The notes: generated from the sequence alone by a model not told the origin. A stretch of 64,000 bases of DNA from Sphingobium sp. AS12 (GCF_019097845.1 NZ_JAHRGM010000011.1:62001-126000); one strand, 5' to 3'; numbered from the stretch's first letter, positions 8,813 through 17,467 are shown. Numbers and translations: made by a program.

Positions 8813-9547
8813 ATGATGCGCAGGCGTAACAGACGATGGATGGTGGCCGTCGGCGCGCTGCTGGTGGCGATCCTGCTGGACTTTGCCTGGATCGGCTATT
8901 TGGGTGGCACTCTCTTCACGCCGATGCGCCCTGTCCCTTATCAACCCCGGCCGGGCGCTCCAGTCGCGATCCTGTGGTCGGGCGACATGGGATTTCGTGT
9001 CGGGATGGCGCCTGACGTCGCGGCCAGGCTGGTCGCCGACGGCATACCGGTCGTCGGCGTCAATTCGCTGCGCTATTTCCGCACGACCCGAACCGCATCC
9101 GATGCCTCAGCCCTGCTGGAGGCGGCGATCGGCCAGGCGCACAGGATCAACCCCAAGGCGCAGCTGATACTGGTCGGCCAATCCTATGGCGCGGACATGC
9201 TGCATGTTGCGCTGAGCCAACTGCCGCGCGCCGAGCGGTCCTCGATCGGGCTGGTGGCGCTGGTGGTGCCGGGGGCGACGGTCGAATATAGGGCGTCGCC
9301 ATCGGAAATCTTCACCTTCGCCATGGCGGAGTCCGACGCGCTCCCGACCGCGCGTCAGCTGAGCTGGACGCCATTACTCTGCATTCAGGGGCGCGACGAG
9401 ACGTCGAGCCTGTGTCCCTTGCTGCATCAATCCAACGCCCAGTCAGTCGCATTGCCGGGCGGCCATCGGCTGAACGGCGATGTCGATGCCGTTTATGGCC
9501 TGTTGCGCGCGGCGATGATGCGCGCCCACCTGATCGGAAGGGCGTGA
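8813..9547 (+). CDS. VirJ-like single-domain alpha/beta hydrolase, membrane anchored
   Basis: About 244 residues from ATG 8813. An N-terminal membrane helix (about 10-32) leaves the rest in the periplasm. The body matches the bacterial virulence protein VirJ domain: ILWSGDMGF near residue 52, the nucleophile elbow GQSYG at 122-126, and a late PGGHRL histidine region. It closely parallels the second domain of the AcvB-like protein encoded three genes downstream (both have SGDxG, VVGxxSLxYF and PGGH). In Agrobacterium, AcvB hydrolyses lysyl-phosphatidylglycerol; a similar role here is inferred. It is the first gene of a tight operon, with three bases to the DUF2147 gene. Confidence 0.78.
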   Translation: MMRRRNRRWMVAVGALLVAILLDFAWIGYLGGTLFTPMRPVPYQPRPGAPVAILWSGDMGFRVGMAPDVAARLVADGIPVVGVNSLRYFRTTRTASDASALLEAAIGQAHRINPKAQLILVGQSYGADMLHVALSQLPRAERSSIGLVALVVPGATVEYRASPSEIFTFAMAESDALPTARQLSWTPLLCIQGRDETSSLCPLLHQSNAQSVALPGGHRLNGDVDAVYGLLRAAMMRAHLIGRA

Positions 9548-9550
9548 CCC

Positions 9551-9958
9551 ATGCCGCGCCTCCGCCCGTGGCTGATCTTCGCCGGAGCATTGCTGCTGCC
9601 GCAGGCTGCCTTCGCCATGGCCCCGATCGAGGGCAACTGGGTCAATCCACATGGCAGCGTGGTGGTAACGACCGGCGCTTGCCGCGATGCGCTATGCGGC
9701 TGGGTTCGCTGGGCCGACGCTCACGCCACCGCGGATGCAGCCGACGCGGGCGTCACCCATCTGGTCGGCACCGCATTGCTCCAGAATTATCATTCTCGCG
9801 GGCCGGGGCGCTGGGCTGGCTATGTCTTTGTACCCGACAGGGGCCGCAGCTTTTCATCCACGATCGAGCAGATCGACGCCGACCGTTTGAAGATATCGGG
9901 CTGCCTGCTGCGCGGCTGGCTGTGCAAGAGCCAGATCTGGACGCGGCAGAGGGGGTGA
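9551..9958 (+). CDS. DUF2147-family secreted protein
   Basis: 135 residues with a signal peptide (LRPWLIFAGALLLPQAAFA, cleavage near residue 22) and a small beta-rich domain typical of DUF2147: GNWVNPHGSVVV, CGWVRWADAH, ISGCLLRGWLCKSQIW. Family members are periplasmic or outer-membrane-associated and have no established enzymatic function. Cys residues occur at CRDALC and GCLLRGWLC, so disulfides are likely after export. It sits between the VirJ-like gene (three-base gap) and mprF (seven-base gap), so it is almost certainly co-expressed. A link to phospholipid modification is inferred from this position only. Confidence 0.75.
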   Translation: MPRLRPWLIFAGALLLPQAAFAMAPIEGNWVNPHGSVVVTTGACRDALCGWVRWADAHATADAADAGVTHLVGTALLQNYHSRGPGRWAGYVFVPDRGRSFSSTIEQIDADRLKISGCLLRGWLCKSQIWTRQRG

Positions 9959-9965
9959 GGACGGT

Positions 9966-12530
9966 ATGATCGATCGTATGACGGCGGCCCGCCCGTTCGA
10001 GCGGCATCGCATGACCCTGTCGGTCGGCATCGTTCTGTTGTTGGCCGCAATGGGTTTCGTGGCGCTCGACCATCTGCTGCAGGATGTCCGCCTGCATCAG
10101 GTCCGGCTGGCCTGGCATATGCTGCCCACCGCCAGCCTGCTGGCGGCGGGGGCGCTGACGGCGATCAGCTATCTGACGCTGACGCTCTATGACGTATCGG
10201 CATTGCGGGCGATCGGCCGACCGCTCCCCTATCGGACAGCGGCCCTTGCATCCTTCACCAGCTATACGCTCAGCCATAATCTTGGGCTGTCGCTGCTGAC
10301 CGGCGGGTCGGCGCGCTACCGCATCTACAGCGCGGCAGGCCTGCCCTTCAGCGATATCGCCCGCGTGGTGATGATCGCGAGCGCGACCTTCTGGAGCGGG
10401 GTGTTCGTGCTGGCGGGCGCGATGCTGGTGTGGCGTCCGCAGGTCATGGCGATCGGCGCGCTGGCGGGATCGGCGGATCTGCTGCGGGCGCTCGGCATCG
10501 CGCTGCTGCTGGCGATGGCGGGCCTCGTCGGCTGGGCGGGGCCGCGCGGACGCACGATCCGGCTGCGCGGCTGGAGCGCGCCGGTGCCGCCCGCGACGGG
10601 CATATTGGCGCAAATCGGCATCGGCGCGATCGACCTCGCCGCCGCCAGCGCCGCGCTGTTCGTGCTGGTCCCCGGCATCGGCATCGACCAATGGCCCGCC
10701 TTCTTCATCGGCTATACGCTGGCGATCATCGCCGTCCTCATCACCCATGTGCCAGGCGGCATCGGCGTGTTCGAAGCGGTGATGCTGGCCGCGCTGCCCG
10801 GCACGGGGCGGCCTGAATTGGTCGCCGCGCTGCTCGCCTATCGCCTGATCTATTATGTCGCGCCTTTGCTGATGGCCGTCGCGATCGTTCTGTTGCAGGA
10901 GGGCAGCCGGTGGCACCGGCCGATCGCGCGCACATTGATCGGTATGCGGGCCGTCGCATCGGGCATTGCACCCATGATGATGGCCGCGCTGGTCTTTCTG
11001 GGCGGCGCGGTGCTGCTGGTGTCGGGATCGCTGCCGACCGTGCCGGGCCGGGCCGCAACCCTCTCCACCCTGCTGCCCCTGCCATTGACCGAAATATCGC
11101 ATCTGGCCGGCAGTCTTGTGGGCGCAGCACTGCTGATCCTGTCGGCTGGCCTCTATCGACGGCTGGACGGCGCCTTCTGGCTGACGCGCCTGTTGTTGAT
11201 CGCGGGAGCGGCCTTTTCGCTGCTCAAGGGTCTGGACTATGAGGAAGCGGTGGTGATGCTGCTGATCGCAGCGGCCCTGCAATGGACCCGCCCGGCCTTT
11301 TATCGCCGGACGCATCTGCTGGCCGAAGCCTTCTCGCCGGGCTGGCTGGCGACCGTCGCGGTGGTGGTCGGCCTGTCGATCTGGATCGGCTTCTTTGCCT
11401 ACAAGCATGTCGATTATCAGAATGACCTGTGGTGGCAATTTGCCCGGCGCGGGGATGCGTCGCGTTTCCTGCGGGCCAGCTTTGCCGTGGCGATCCTGCT
11501 GGCGGGCGTCGCATTTCTGCGCCTTTTCCGGCCCGCCGCACCCGCCCGGCAGGATGTCAACGCCGCCATCGGCCCAAGCGAAGCGGCCATGGCGCTGGCC
11601 CAGCGGACCGACGCCAATCTGGCCCTGACCGGCGACAAGCGCTTTCTGCTGTCGGCGACGGGTCAGGCCTTCCTGATGTATCAGATACGCGGCCATAGCT
11701 GGATCGTGATGGGCGATCCTGTCGGCGCAGTCGCGGAATGGAGCGACCTGCTCTGGACCGTGCGCGAACAGGTGGATGCCGCGCAGGGTCGCCTGCTGCT
11801 CTACCAGATCAGCGCCGCCGCCCTGCCGCTGGCGATCGAACTGGGGTTGCAGATCACCAAATATGGCGAAGAGGCGCATGTCCCGCTTGACCGCTTCACG
11901 CTGGAGGGGCCGGACGCCAAGCCGTTGCGCTACGCCGAACGGCGCGCGACGCGCGAAGGCGCGACCTTCGCCATCGTCGCTGCCGCCGACCTGCCTGACA
12001 TCATCGACGAACTAGCGGAGATTTCGGCGCACTGGCTCGCGGCCAAGCGGCATCGGGAAAAGGGGTTCAGCGTCGGCCGCTTCGATCCCGCCTATCTGGC
12101 CCATTTCGATTGCGCGGTCGTGCGCGTGCAGGGACGGATCGTCGCCTTCGCCAATATATGGACAACGCAGGACCGGTCGGAACTGTCGGTCGATCTGATG
12201 CGCCACCGCGACGACATGCCCTATGGCACGATGGATTTTCTGTTCATCCATCTGATGCAATGGGGGCAGGCGCAGGGCTATGCCTGGTTCAACCTTGGCA
12301 TGGCGCCGCTGTCGGGGCTGGACGCGCGGCGGCTGGCCCCCTTCTGGTCGCGACTGGGCGCGATGCTCTATCAGCATGGCAATGCGCTCTACGGCTTTGA
12401 AGGATTGCGCGCCTATAAGGAGAAATTCTCGCCCGAATGGGATGCGCGCTTCGTTGCTGGACCCCAGGGCGTGACCTTCGCCCGCACCCTGATCGATGTT
12501 CAGGCGCTGATAGGCAGCGGCGGCGGATAG
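9966..12530 (+). CDS. mprF: MprF-type phosphatidylglycerol aminoacyltransferase/flippase (LpiA-like)
   Basis: An 854-residue two-domain protein. Residues to about 530 form a polytopic membrane part with some 14 helices; the first half carries the MprF flippase hallmarks (SYTLSHNLGLSLLTGGSARYR and THVPGGIGVFEAV). The C-terminal 320 residues are the DUF2156 GNAT-like synthase domain (LTGDKRFL, GDPVG, GLQITKYGEEA, YGTMDFLFIHLMQWG, FKEKFSP-like end YKEKFSPEWD). Known MprF proteins move lysine or alanine from aminoacyl-tRNA onto phosphatidylglycerol and flip the product, lowering membrane negative charge. The amino acid used here cannot be read. In alphaproteobacteria the homologue LpiA is paired with AcvB, exactly as seen here. 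Confidence 0.92.
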   Translation: MIDRMTAARPFERHRMTLSVGIVLLLAAMGFVALDHLLQDVRLHQVRLAWHMLPTASLLAAGALTAISYLTLTLYDVSALRAIGRPLPYRTAALASFTSYTLSHNLGLSLLTGGSARYRIYSAAGLPFSDIARVVMIASATFWSGVFVLAGAMLVWRPQVMAIGALAGSADLLRALGIALLLAMAGLVGWAGPRGRTIRLRGWSAPVPPATGILAQIGIGAIDLAAASAALFVLVPGIGIDQWPAFFIGYTLAIIAVLITHVPGGIGVFEAVMLAALPGTGRPELVAALLAYRLIYYVAPLLMAVAIVLLQEGSRWHRPIARTLIGMRAVASGIAPMMMAALVFLGGAVLLVSGSLPTVPGRAATLSTLLPLPLTEISHLAGSLVGAALLILSAGLYRRLDGAFWLTRLLLIAGAAFSLLKGLDYEEAVVMLLIAAALQWTRPAFYRRTHLLAEAFSPGWLATVAVVVGLSIWIGFFAYKHVDYQNDLWWQFARRGDASRFLRASFAVAILLAGVAFLRLFRPAAPARQDVNAAIGPSEAAMALAQRTDANLALTGDKRFLLSATGQAFLMYQIRGHSWIVMGDPVGAVAEWSDLLWTVREQVDAAQGRLLLYQISAAALPLAIELGLQITKYGEEAHVPLDRFTLEGPDAKPLRYAERRATREGATFAIVAAADLPDIIDELAEISAHWLAAKRHREKGFSVGRFDPAYLAHFDCAVVRVQGRIVAFANIWTTQDRSELSVDLMRHRDDMPYGTMDFLFIHLMQWGQAQGYAWFNLGMAPLSGLDARRLAPFWSRLGAMLYQHGNALYGFEGLRAYKEKFSPEWDARFVAGPQGVTFARTLIDVQALIGSGGG

Positions 12531-12629
12531 GGTGCAGACCCATAAATGACGAACTTGTCATCCGCCGGTAAATGGCGGGACAGTCGCGTCGGCCCATCAT
12601 GCCTGCCGGTTGAAACGGGGTTGCCGGTC

Positions 12630-14063
12630 ATGCGCAGGATCATTCGGACCATCTCCACCTTCATTGCCGGCAGCTTGCTGGTCGCCACCGGGGTCGGCGC
12701 GCCGGTCAGCGCTTCGGCGGACCGGGGGGTGACGGTATCGGCCTATAGCCTCGCGCCATTTGGGGGCATCCGCCTCTATCGCCCCGGCGACCCACCCCGC
12801 GCGACGGCCCTGTTCCTGTCTGGGGATGGCGGGTGGAACGCAGGCACGGCGGCCATCGCCCATGATCTGGCGGCGCACGGCATATTGGTGGCGGGCGTAT
12901 CCACCCCCACCTTCCTGCGCGCGCTGGAGCGGGGCCGGGAGCGCTGCATCAATCCCAACTACGCGCTGGTCGCACTGGCGCGCGATGTCCAGCATCGCGC
13001 GGGCGTCCGTGCCTATAGGAAGCCCATCATCATCGGCTATTCGGCAGGCGCGACGCTTGCCTATGCCAGTCTGGCGCAATGGCCCGACGGCGCGTATCAG
13101 GCCGTCATATCGCTGGGTTTCAGCGCGGACATGCCGGGCGCCAAGCCCTGGTGTTCCGCACCGGGGTTCAGCGCCCACGCCATTACAAAGCCCAGCCGCG
13201 GCTGGCTGTTCGCTGCCAACCGCCGGATCAGCCTGCCATGGATCGTGGTACAGGGCAGGCGCGACAGGGTGGTCGATTTTGCCGCCGCCCGGCGCTTCGT
13301 CGCGGACGTGCCGCACGCCCGCCTGATCGACCTGCCCCAGGGCGATCATAGCTTTGCCGACCGCACCCGCTGGATGCCGCGCCTGATGGCCGCGCTGGGG
13401 CCGATGCTCAACCCAGTCGACGCCGCCAATGTCGCCGACCTGCCCCTGACCATCGTGCCGCCAGCCAGGCGCGGCGACTATGATGACAGGATGGCGGTCA
13501 TCTATTCGGGCGACGGCGGCTGGGTCGGGCTGGACCGCGACATCGCCAGCCAGCTGGCGGCAAAGGGCATCCCGGTCGTCGGCATCGACAGCCTGTCCTA
13601 TTTCTGGAGCCAGCGCACGCCATCTGGCGCTGGGCAGGATCTGCGCCACATCATTGCGGCCTATATCGCGCGCTGGCACCGGCCCCGCGTCATGATGATC
13701 GGCTACAGTTTCGGCGCGGATGTGCTGCCCGCGATAGTCGGCACGCTCGATCCGCAAACGCGCGACCATATCGCCAGCCTGTCGTTGCTGGGGCTAGGGC
13801 CGACCGCCGATTTTCAGTTCCACCTCGCTTCATGGCTGGACCTCGATTCGGCCCAGGCCCAGCCGACCGTGCCTGCGATCATGCGCCTGCGCGACGTCCC
13901 CATCCGCTGCATCCGCGGCACGCTGGAGGAGGAAAGCGCGTGCCCCGCCATCCCGCGCCGCTTCGCAACGCAGATCGTCGTGCCGGGCGGCCATCATTTC
14001 GGACGCAATGCCGCGTTGCTCGCCACCATCGTCCTCGCCCCGTCATCGCGGCAGAGGGTGTGA
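12630..14063 (+). CDS. acvB: AcvB-like periplasmic two-domain VirJ hydrolase
   Basis: About 477 residues from ATG 12630; an in-frame ATG at 12546 would place 28 residues before the signal peptide and is less likely. After the signal peptide (IRTISTFIAGSLLVATGVG) come two VirJ-like alpha/beta-hydrolase halves. The first has LSGDGGWNAG and nucleophile elbow GYSAG (136-140). The second has YSGDGGWVGLD, GYSFG (358-362) and a PGGHHF histidine. AcvB of Agrobacterium hydrolyses lysyl-phosphatidylglycerol in the periplasm and is encoded with LpiA/MprF; the same order supports this call. It ends the operon and converges on the CitE-like gene ten bases later. Confidence 0.88.
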   Translation: MRRIIRTISTFIAGSLLVATGVGAPVSASADRGVTVSAYSLAPFGGIRLYRPGDPPRATALFLSGDGGWNAGTAAIAHDLAAHGILVAGVSTPTFLRALERGRERCINPNYALVALARDVQHRAGVRAYRKPIIIGYSAGATLAYASLAQWPDGAYQAVISLGFSADMPGAKPWCSAPGFSAHAITKPSRGWLFAANRRISLPWIVVQGRRDRVVDFAAARRFVADVPHARLIDLPQGDHSFADRTRWMPRLMAALGPMLNPVDAANVADLPLTIVPPARRGDYDDRMAVIYSGDGGWVGLDRDIASQLAAKGIPVVGIDSLSYFWSQRTPSGAGQDLRHIIAAYIARWHRPRVMMIGYSFGADVLPAIVGTLDPQTRDHIASLSLLGLGPTADFQFHLASWLDLDSAQAQPTVPAIMRLRDVPIRCIRGTLEEESACPAIPRRFATQIVVPGGHHFGRNAALLATIVLAPSSRQRV

Positions 14064-14073
14064 CGCGAAAGCC

Positions 14074-14889
14074 TTACGCCCCGATTGCGTCCGCCCGCGC
14101 CACCAGAGCGCGCGCTTCCTCGACATGCATCGTCTCGATCATCCGCCCCTCAAACCGCTCCGCCCCGCCGGTTGCCGCCTCGATCAGCCGCCGTGCGTCG
14201 GCCAGCGCCTGCGCGTCCGGCCCGAACACCCCGTTCGCCACCGCCACTTGGCCCGGATGGATCAAAGTCTTGCCATCGAAACCCAACGCATGGCCCGCCA
14301 CACATTCCGCCGCCAGCCCGTCCAGATCATCCAGCCGGTTATACACCCCGTCGAACACCGCGATCCCCGCCGCCCGCGCCGCCAGCAGAACCGCCTGCAT
14401 CGCATGGCTCAGCCCCTCGCGCCCCGCACCCGCCGGTATGCCCAGGTCGCGGCGCAGGTCGTTCACCCCCATGAACAGCCCCGCGCACCCCTCGCCCGCC
14501 GCGATTCCCGGCGCCGCCAGCACGCCCTTCGCGCTCTCGATCATCGCGATCACCGGCTTTTGCGCCACGCTGAACACATCGCGCACCTGTTTGGCGCTCT
14601 CCACCTTGGGCAGCACGACATAATCGACCGCCGCCCCCTTCATCGCGACCATATCCGCCCCGTGCCAGGGCGTCCCCTCGACATTGATCCGCACGCCGGT
14701 CAGCCGCGACCCGAACCCTTCGGCCAGCGCCGCCACGGCCCCCGCCCGCGCGTCCGCCTTCGCCTCGTCCACCACCGCATCCTCCAGGTCCAGGATCACC
14801 ATGTCGCATGGCAAAGTCCGCGCCTTGGCGATGGCGCGCGGGTTGGACGCGGGCAGGAACAGCAGCGAGCGGGCATGACGCAGCAACAT
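14074..14889 (-). CDS. CitE-like HpcH/HpaI-family CoA-ester lyase
   Basis: 271 residues, a single TIM-barrel of the HpcH/HpaI aldolase / citrate lyase beta-subunit family. Visible signatures: RSLLFLPASNPRAIAKA at the start, DLEDAVVDEAKADAR (Mg2+ acid), RINVEGTPWHGAD, LPKVESA, MIESAKGV, FMGVNDLRRDLG and GKTLIHPGQV. No citrate lyase alpha or gamma subunits are nearby, so it is a stand-alone CitE-like enzyme such as a malyl-CoA, methylmalyl-CoA or citramalyl-CoA lyase, or a malyl-CoA thioesterase. The exact substrate cannot be read. It diverges from the SPFH gene, with 74 bases between the starts. Confidence 0.85.
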   Translation of the reverse strand: MLLRHARSLLFLPASNPRAIAKARTLPCDMVILDLEDAVVDEAKADARAGAVAALAEGFGSRLTGVRINVEGTPWHGADMVAMKGAAVDYVVLPKVESAKQVRDVFSVAQKPVIAMIESAKGVLAAPGIAAGEGCAGLFMGVNDLRRDLGIPAGAGREGLSHAMQAVLLAARAAGIAVFDGVYNRLDDLDGLAAECVAGHALGFDGKTLIHPGQVAVANGVFGPDAQALADARRLIEAATGGAERFEGRMIETMHVEEARALVARADAIGA

Positions 14890-14963
14890 GGGCAGACTCT
14901 CCTTGGTTTGACTTTCCCCGTTAACGAATAAGGCGCATAGTCCAAGCCTCTTTCGGGGAGACC

Positions 14964-15938
14964 ATGATGCTGACGACCTTCGCCCTCACCCTCACCGCGC
15001 TCGTCCTCTTCTACCTCGCCGTCAGTGTGAAGGTGGTGCGGCAGGGCTATCAATATACGATCGAACGCTTCGGCCGCTTCACCGAAGTCGCCCGCCCCGG
15101 CCTCAATTTCTACCCCGCCTTCTTCTACGCCGTCGGGCGCAAGATCAACATGATGGAGCAGGTGGTCGATATTCCGGGGCAGGAAATCATCACCAAGGAC
15201 AATGCCATGGTTTCGGTCGACGGCGTGGTATTCTTCCAGGTGCTGGACGCGGCGAAAGCGGCCTATGAAGTGTCCGAACTCTATGTCGCGATCATGCAGC
15301 TCGCCACCACCAACCTGCGCACCGTCATGGGCTCGATGGACCTCGACGAAACCCTCTCCAAGCGCGACGAGATCAACGCGCGGCTGCTGTCCGTGGTCGA
15401 TCACGCGACCAACGCCTGGGGCATCAAGATCACCCGCGTGGAGCTGAAGGACATCCGCCCGCCAGCCGACATCGTCAACGCCATGGGCCGCCAAATGAAG
15501 GCCGAACGCGAAAAGCGCGCCAACATCCTTGATGCCGAAGGCGCACGCGCCGCCGAAATCCTGCGCGCCGAGGGCGAGAAGCAGGGCCAGATCCTGCAAG
15601 CCGAAGGCCGCCGCGAAGCCGCCTTCCGCGACGCCGAAGCCCGCGAGCGCGAGGCGGAGGCCGAAGCCAAGGCAACCCAGATGGTCTCCGACGCGATTTC
15701 CGCCGGCAACCCGCAGGCGCTCAATTATTTCATCGCCCAAAAATATACCGAAGCCGTCAGCCAGTTCGCCAACAGCCCCAATGCCAAGACCATCCTCTTC
15801 CCGGTCGAAGCCACCCAACTGATCGGCACGCTGGGCGGCATCGGCGCATTGGCGAAAGAAGCGCTGGGCGGCGACGGAGCGCCAACGCCCCCTGCACCCG
15901 CGCCAAGACGCGGCCCCTTCGGCCAGAGCCAGGGGTAA
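14964..15938 (+). CDS. SPFH/band 7 (stomatin-like, QmcA type) membrane protein
   Basis: 324 residues. An N-terminal membrane helix (about 3-22) is followed by the SPFH domain (VVRQGYQYTIERFGRFTEV, RPGLNFYPAFFYAVG, DVPGQEIITKDNA-like core IPGQEIITKDNA, VDGVVFFQV). A long Ala/Glu/Arg-rich coiled coil follows (about 175-235, repeated AEGxR/AEGEK units), then a Pro-rich C-terminus. The start has a GGGGAG box just upstream. SPFH proteins form cage-like membrane microdomain assemblies and are usually encoded beside an NfeD protein, as here, where nfeD follows after a repeat-filled gap. Together they are thought to organise membrane proteins or proteases. Confidence 0.9.
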   Translation: MMLTTFALTLTALVLFYLAVSVKVVRQGYQYTIERFGRFTEVARPGLNFYPAFFYAVGRKINMMEQVVDIPGQEIITKDNAMVSVDGVVFFQVLDAAKAAYEVSELYVAIMQLATTNLRTVMGSMDLDETLSKRDEINARLLSVVDHATNAWGIKITRVELKDIRPPADIVNAMGRQMKAEREKRANILDAEGARAAEILRAEGEKQGQILQAEGRREAAFRDAEAREREAEAEAKATQMVSDAISAGNPQALNYFIAQKYTEAVSQFANSPNAKTILFPVEATQLIGTLGGIGALAKEALGGDGAPTPPAPAPRRGPFGQSQG

Positions 15939-15981
15939 GGGCCATGCGGGCGCAATCCTCACTTAGCCCCTCCTCTTTAGG

Positions 15982-16089
15982 TTCAAACGAGGCACGTGAC
16001 TCGTTTGAAGGGTTGGGGTGGGGGCTATCGTCTCGACCTAACGCTTGGGGCACGCCCCCACCCCCAACCCCTCCCCTGAAGGGGAGGGG
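15982..16089. repeat. Cluster of three hairpin repeats between SPFH and NfeD genes
   Basis: Three inverted repeats lie side by side. TTCAAACGA (15982-15990) pairs perfectly with TCGTTTGAA (16001-16009). GGGTTGGGGTGGGGGC (16010-16025) pairs with a right arm at 16054-16070 that has one extra C. CCCCTCCCC (16068-16076) pairs perfectly with GGGGAGGGG (16081-16089) across a TGAA loop. This looks like a REP-type intergenic element rather than a single terminator; it separates two genes that normally abut. Confidence 0.7.
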
Positions 16090-16131
16090 CTTAAATCCTC
16101 AACACCAACCCAGCCCCCGGACCCCCACCCC

Positions 16132-16575
16132 ATGACCCTCTCCACCCTGCTCGAAGATCATTGGGCCTGGCTGGTCCTCGCCGCCTTGCTGGGCATCGCC
16201 GAAGTGATGATCCCCGGCGTGTTCCTGATCTGGATCGCCATCGCCGCCGCCATTACCGGCCTGACCGCGCTCGCCCTGCCCATCGGCCTGCCCCTGCAAC
16301 TGCTAATCTTCGCGGGGTTGAGCATCGCCGCCGTCTGGGCCGGCCGCCGCTGGTACACCGACCACCCCGTCGCCTCCACCGACCCCCTCCTCAACGACCG
16401 CACCGCCCGCCTGATCGGCCAGACCGTCACCGTGGTGGAAGCCATCACCGGCGGCGAAGGCCGCGTCAAAGTCGGCGACAGCGTCTGGAGCGCAGTTGGC
16501 GCGGACGTCGATGTGGGCGCACGGGTGCGCGTGGTCGCGGCTGAAGGGACGGTGTTGCGGGTGGAGGGGGTTTAG
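16132..16575 (+). CDS. NfeD-family membrane protein
   Basis: 147 residues from ATG 16132. Upstream in-frame codons are part of the Pro-rich repeat region and are not included. Two or three membrane segments (WAWLVLAALLGIAEVMI, VFLIWIAIAAAITGL, LQLLIFAGLSIAAVWAG) precede a C-terminal OB-fold domain with the usual NfeD pattern (LIGQTVTVVEAITGGEGRV, VGDSVWSA, VGARVRVVAAEGTVLRV). This is the short NfeD form without the ClpP-like protease. NfeD partners SPFH proteins, and the SPFH gene is directly upstream, so they probably act together in membrane organisation. Confidence 0.88.
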   Translation: MTLSTLLEDHWAWLVLAALLGIAEVMIPGVFLIWIAIAAAITGLTALALPIGLPLQLLIFAGLSIAAVWAGRRWYTDHPVASTDPLLNDRTARLIGQTVTVVEAITGGEGRVKVGDSVWSAVGADVDVGARVRVVAAEGTVLRVEGV

Positions 16576-16642
16576 GGACGGGATCGTGCTAGTCTCGGTC
16601 ATTCAACGCCGGAACCACCAATGGCAAATTCTGTCGTCTCGT

Positions 16643-17467
16643 TCAGCCTAAAAACGCTTTGCCAGCAGCGCGCAAGAGCCACCGCGCTTCCCGATGAACG
16701 TCTATCAACATCTCGTCGTCACTTAGGACGCCGCCGAAGAATGTGCCTAAAGCTGCGAGGTGCATATCCATCACATGGTTGACGAGCTTATCAGTGTTAT
16801 CGCTGAGGTTCCCGTGGTGGACCCAGCGAGTATAGAGTAATGTCATGCACATCGCGTATCGAAAGATGAAATAGCCAAAGGCATGAAAATTTAGTTTTGG
16901 ATATTGATGCTCCGGCACGTTGGTATTGATAAACAATGCGCGCGAAACTGCATACATTATATCAATTAGCTTACGTTGGGTGTCATCGTTGTAAGGAACC
17001 CGTTTCCGTAGCTGCTCTAATTCGTCCTTGTTGAACCGCTTTTTCATGTTTCGAAAAACTGGCTGAATATACTGAACTGTGGCGGCAATCTTCTCGATTT
17101 GCGCTTGTGCCTGCTTTTCGGCACTTGCGAGAAACTGGCTCATCACCTCATTCTCGTGACTTTGTAGAACGTCATCATACCACTGAGCGAACCCCGTCGT
17201 CTGCCGTTTGTCGATCAATCGACGGGCATCTAAAGCTGACGTGATCGGGAGGCCATAGATGCTTGTGACGCCCCGCAAAACCACCACTTGAGCAGGATAA
17301 ATGCGAACGATCTCGAAGCTCTTTCCAACAGTCAGGGCGGGCTCACGCTTGTGCATTTCAACAAGCACTTCCTCCGCAATCGCGATTCGGTTTGATCGAC
17401 TAGTAGCGAGGTACTCGCGCAGCGCAGATTTTTGGAGGAAGTTGCTATCGGCGATCAGGATAGGCAT
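16643..17467 (-). CDS. PIN-like domain protein, AT-rich orphan
   Basis: 274 residues I cannot assign to a named family. The N-terminus PILIADSNFLQKSALREYL puts an Asp (D7) after a hydrophobic strand. IAIAEEVLVEM (E32/E33, E37) and, near the C-terminus, GGVLSDDEMLIDV (D250/D251) provide further acids in PIN-domain order. Between them lies a long mainly helical insert (about 100-235). PIN proteins are Mg2+-dependent RNases, often toxins; the catalytic reading is inference. Base composition is clearly more A/T-rich than every neighbouring gene, with codons such as TTA, ATA and AAA that are rare elsewhere here, suggesting acquisition by transfer. No antitoxin abuts it. It has its own promoter region, 17468-17589, shared with nothing recognisable. 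Confidence 0.6.
   Translation of the reverse strand: MPILIADSNFLQKSALREYLATSRSNRIAIAEEVLVEMHKREPALTVGKSFEIVRIYPAQVVVLRGVTSIYGLPITSALDARRLIDKRQTTGFAQWYDDVLQSHENEVMSQFLASAEKQAQAQIEKIAATVQYIQPVFRNMKKRFNKDELEQLRKRVPYNDDTQRKLIDIMYAVSRALFINTNVPEHQYPKLNFHAFGYFIFRYAMCMTLLYTRWVHHGNLSDNTDKLVNHVMDMHLAALGTFFGGVLSDDEMLIDVHREARWLLRAAGKAFLG

Noticed and set aside
9753..11879. Open frame of about 700 codons on the minus strand opposite mprF
   Set aside because: Gln/Arg/His-rich translation with no domain; explained by codon bias of mprF.
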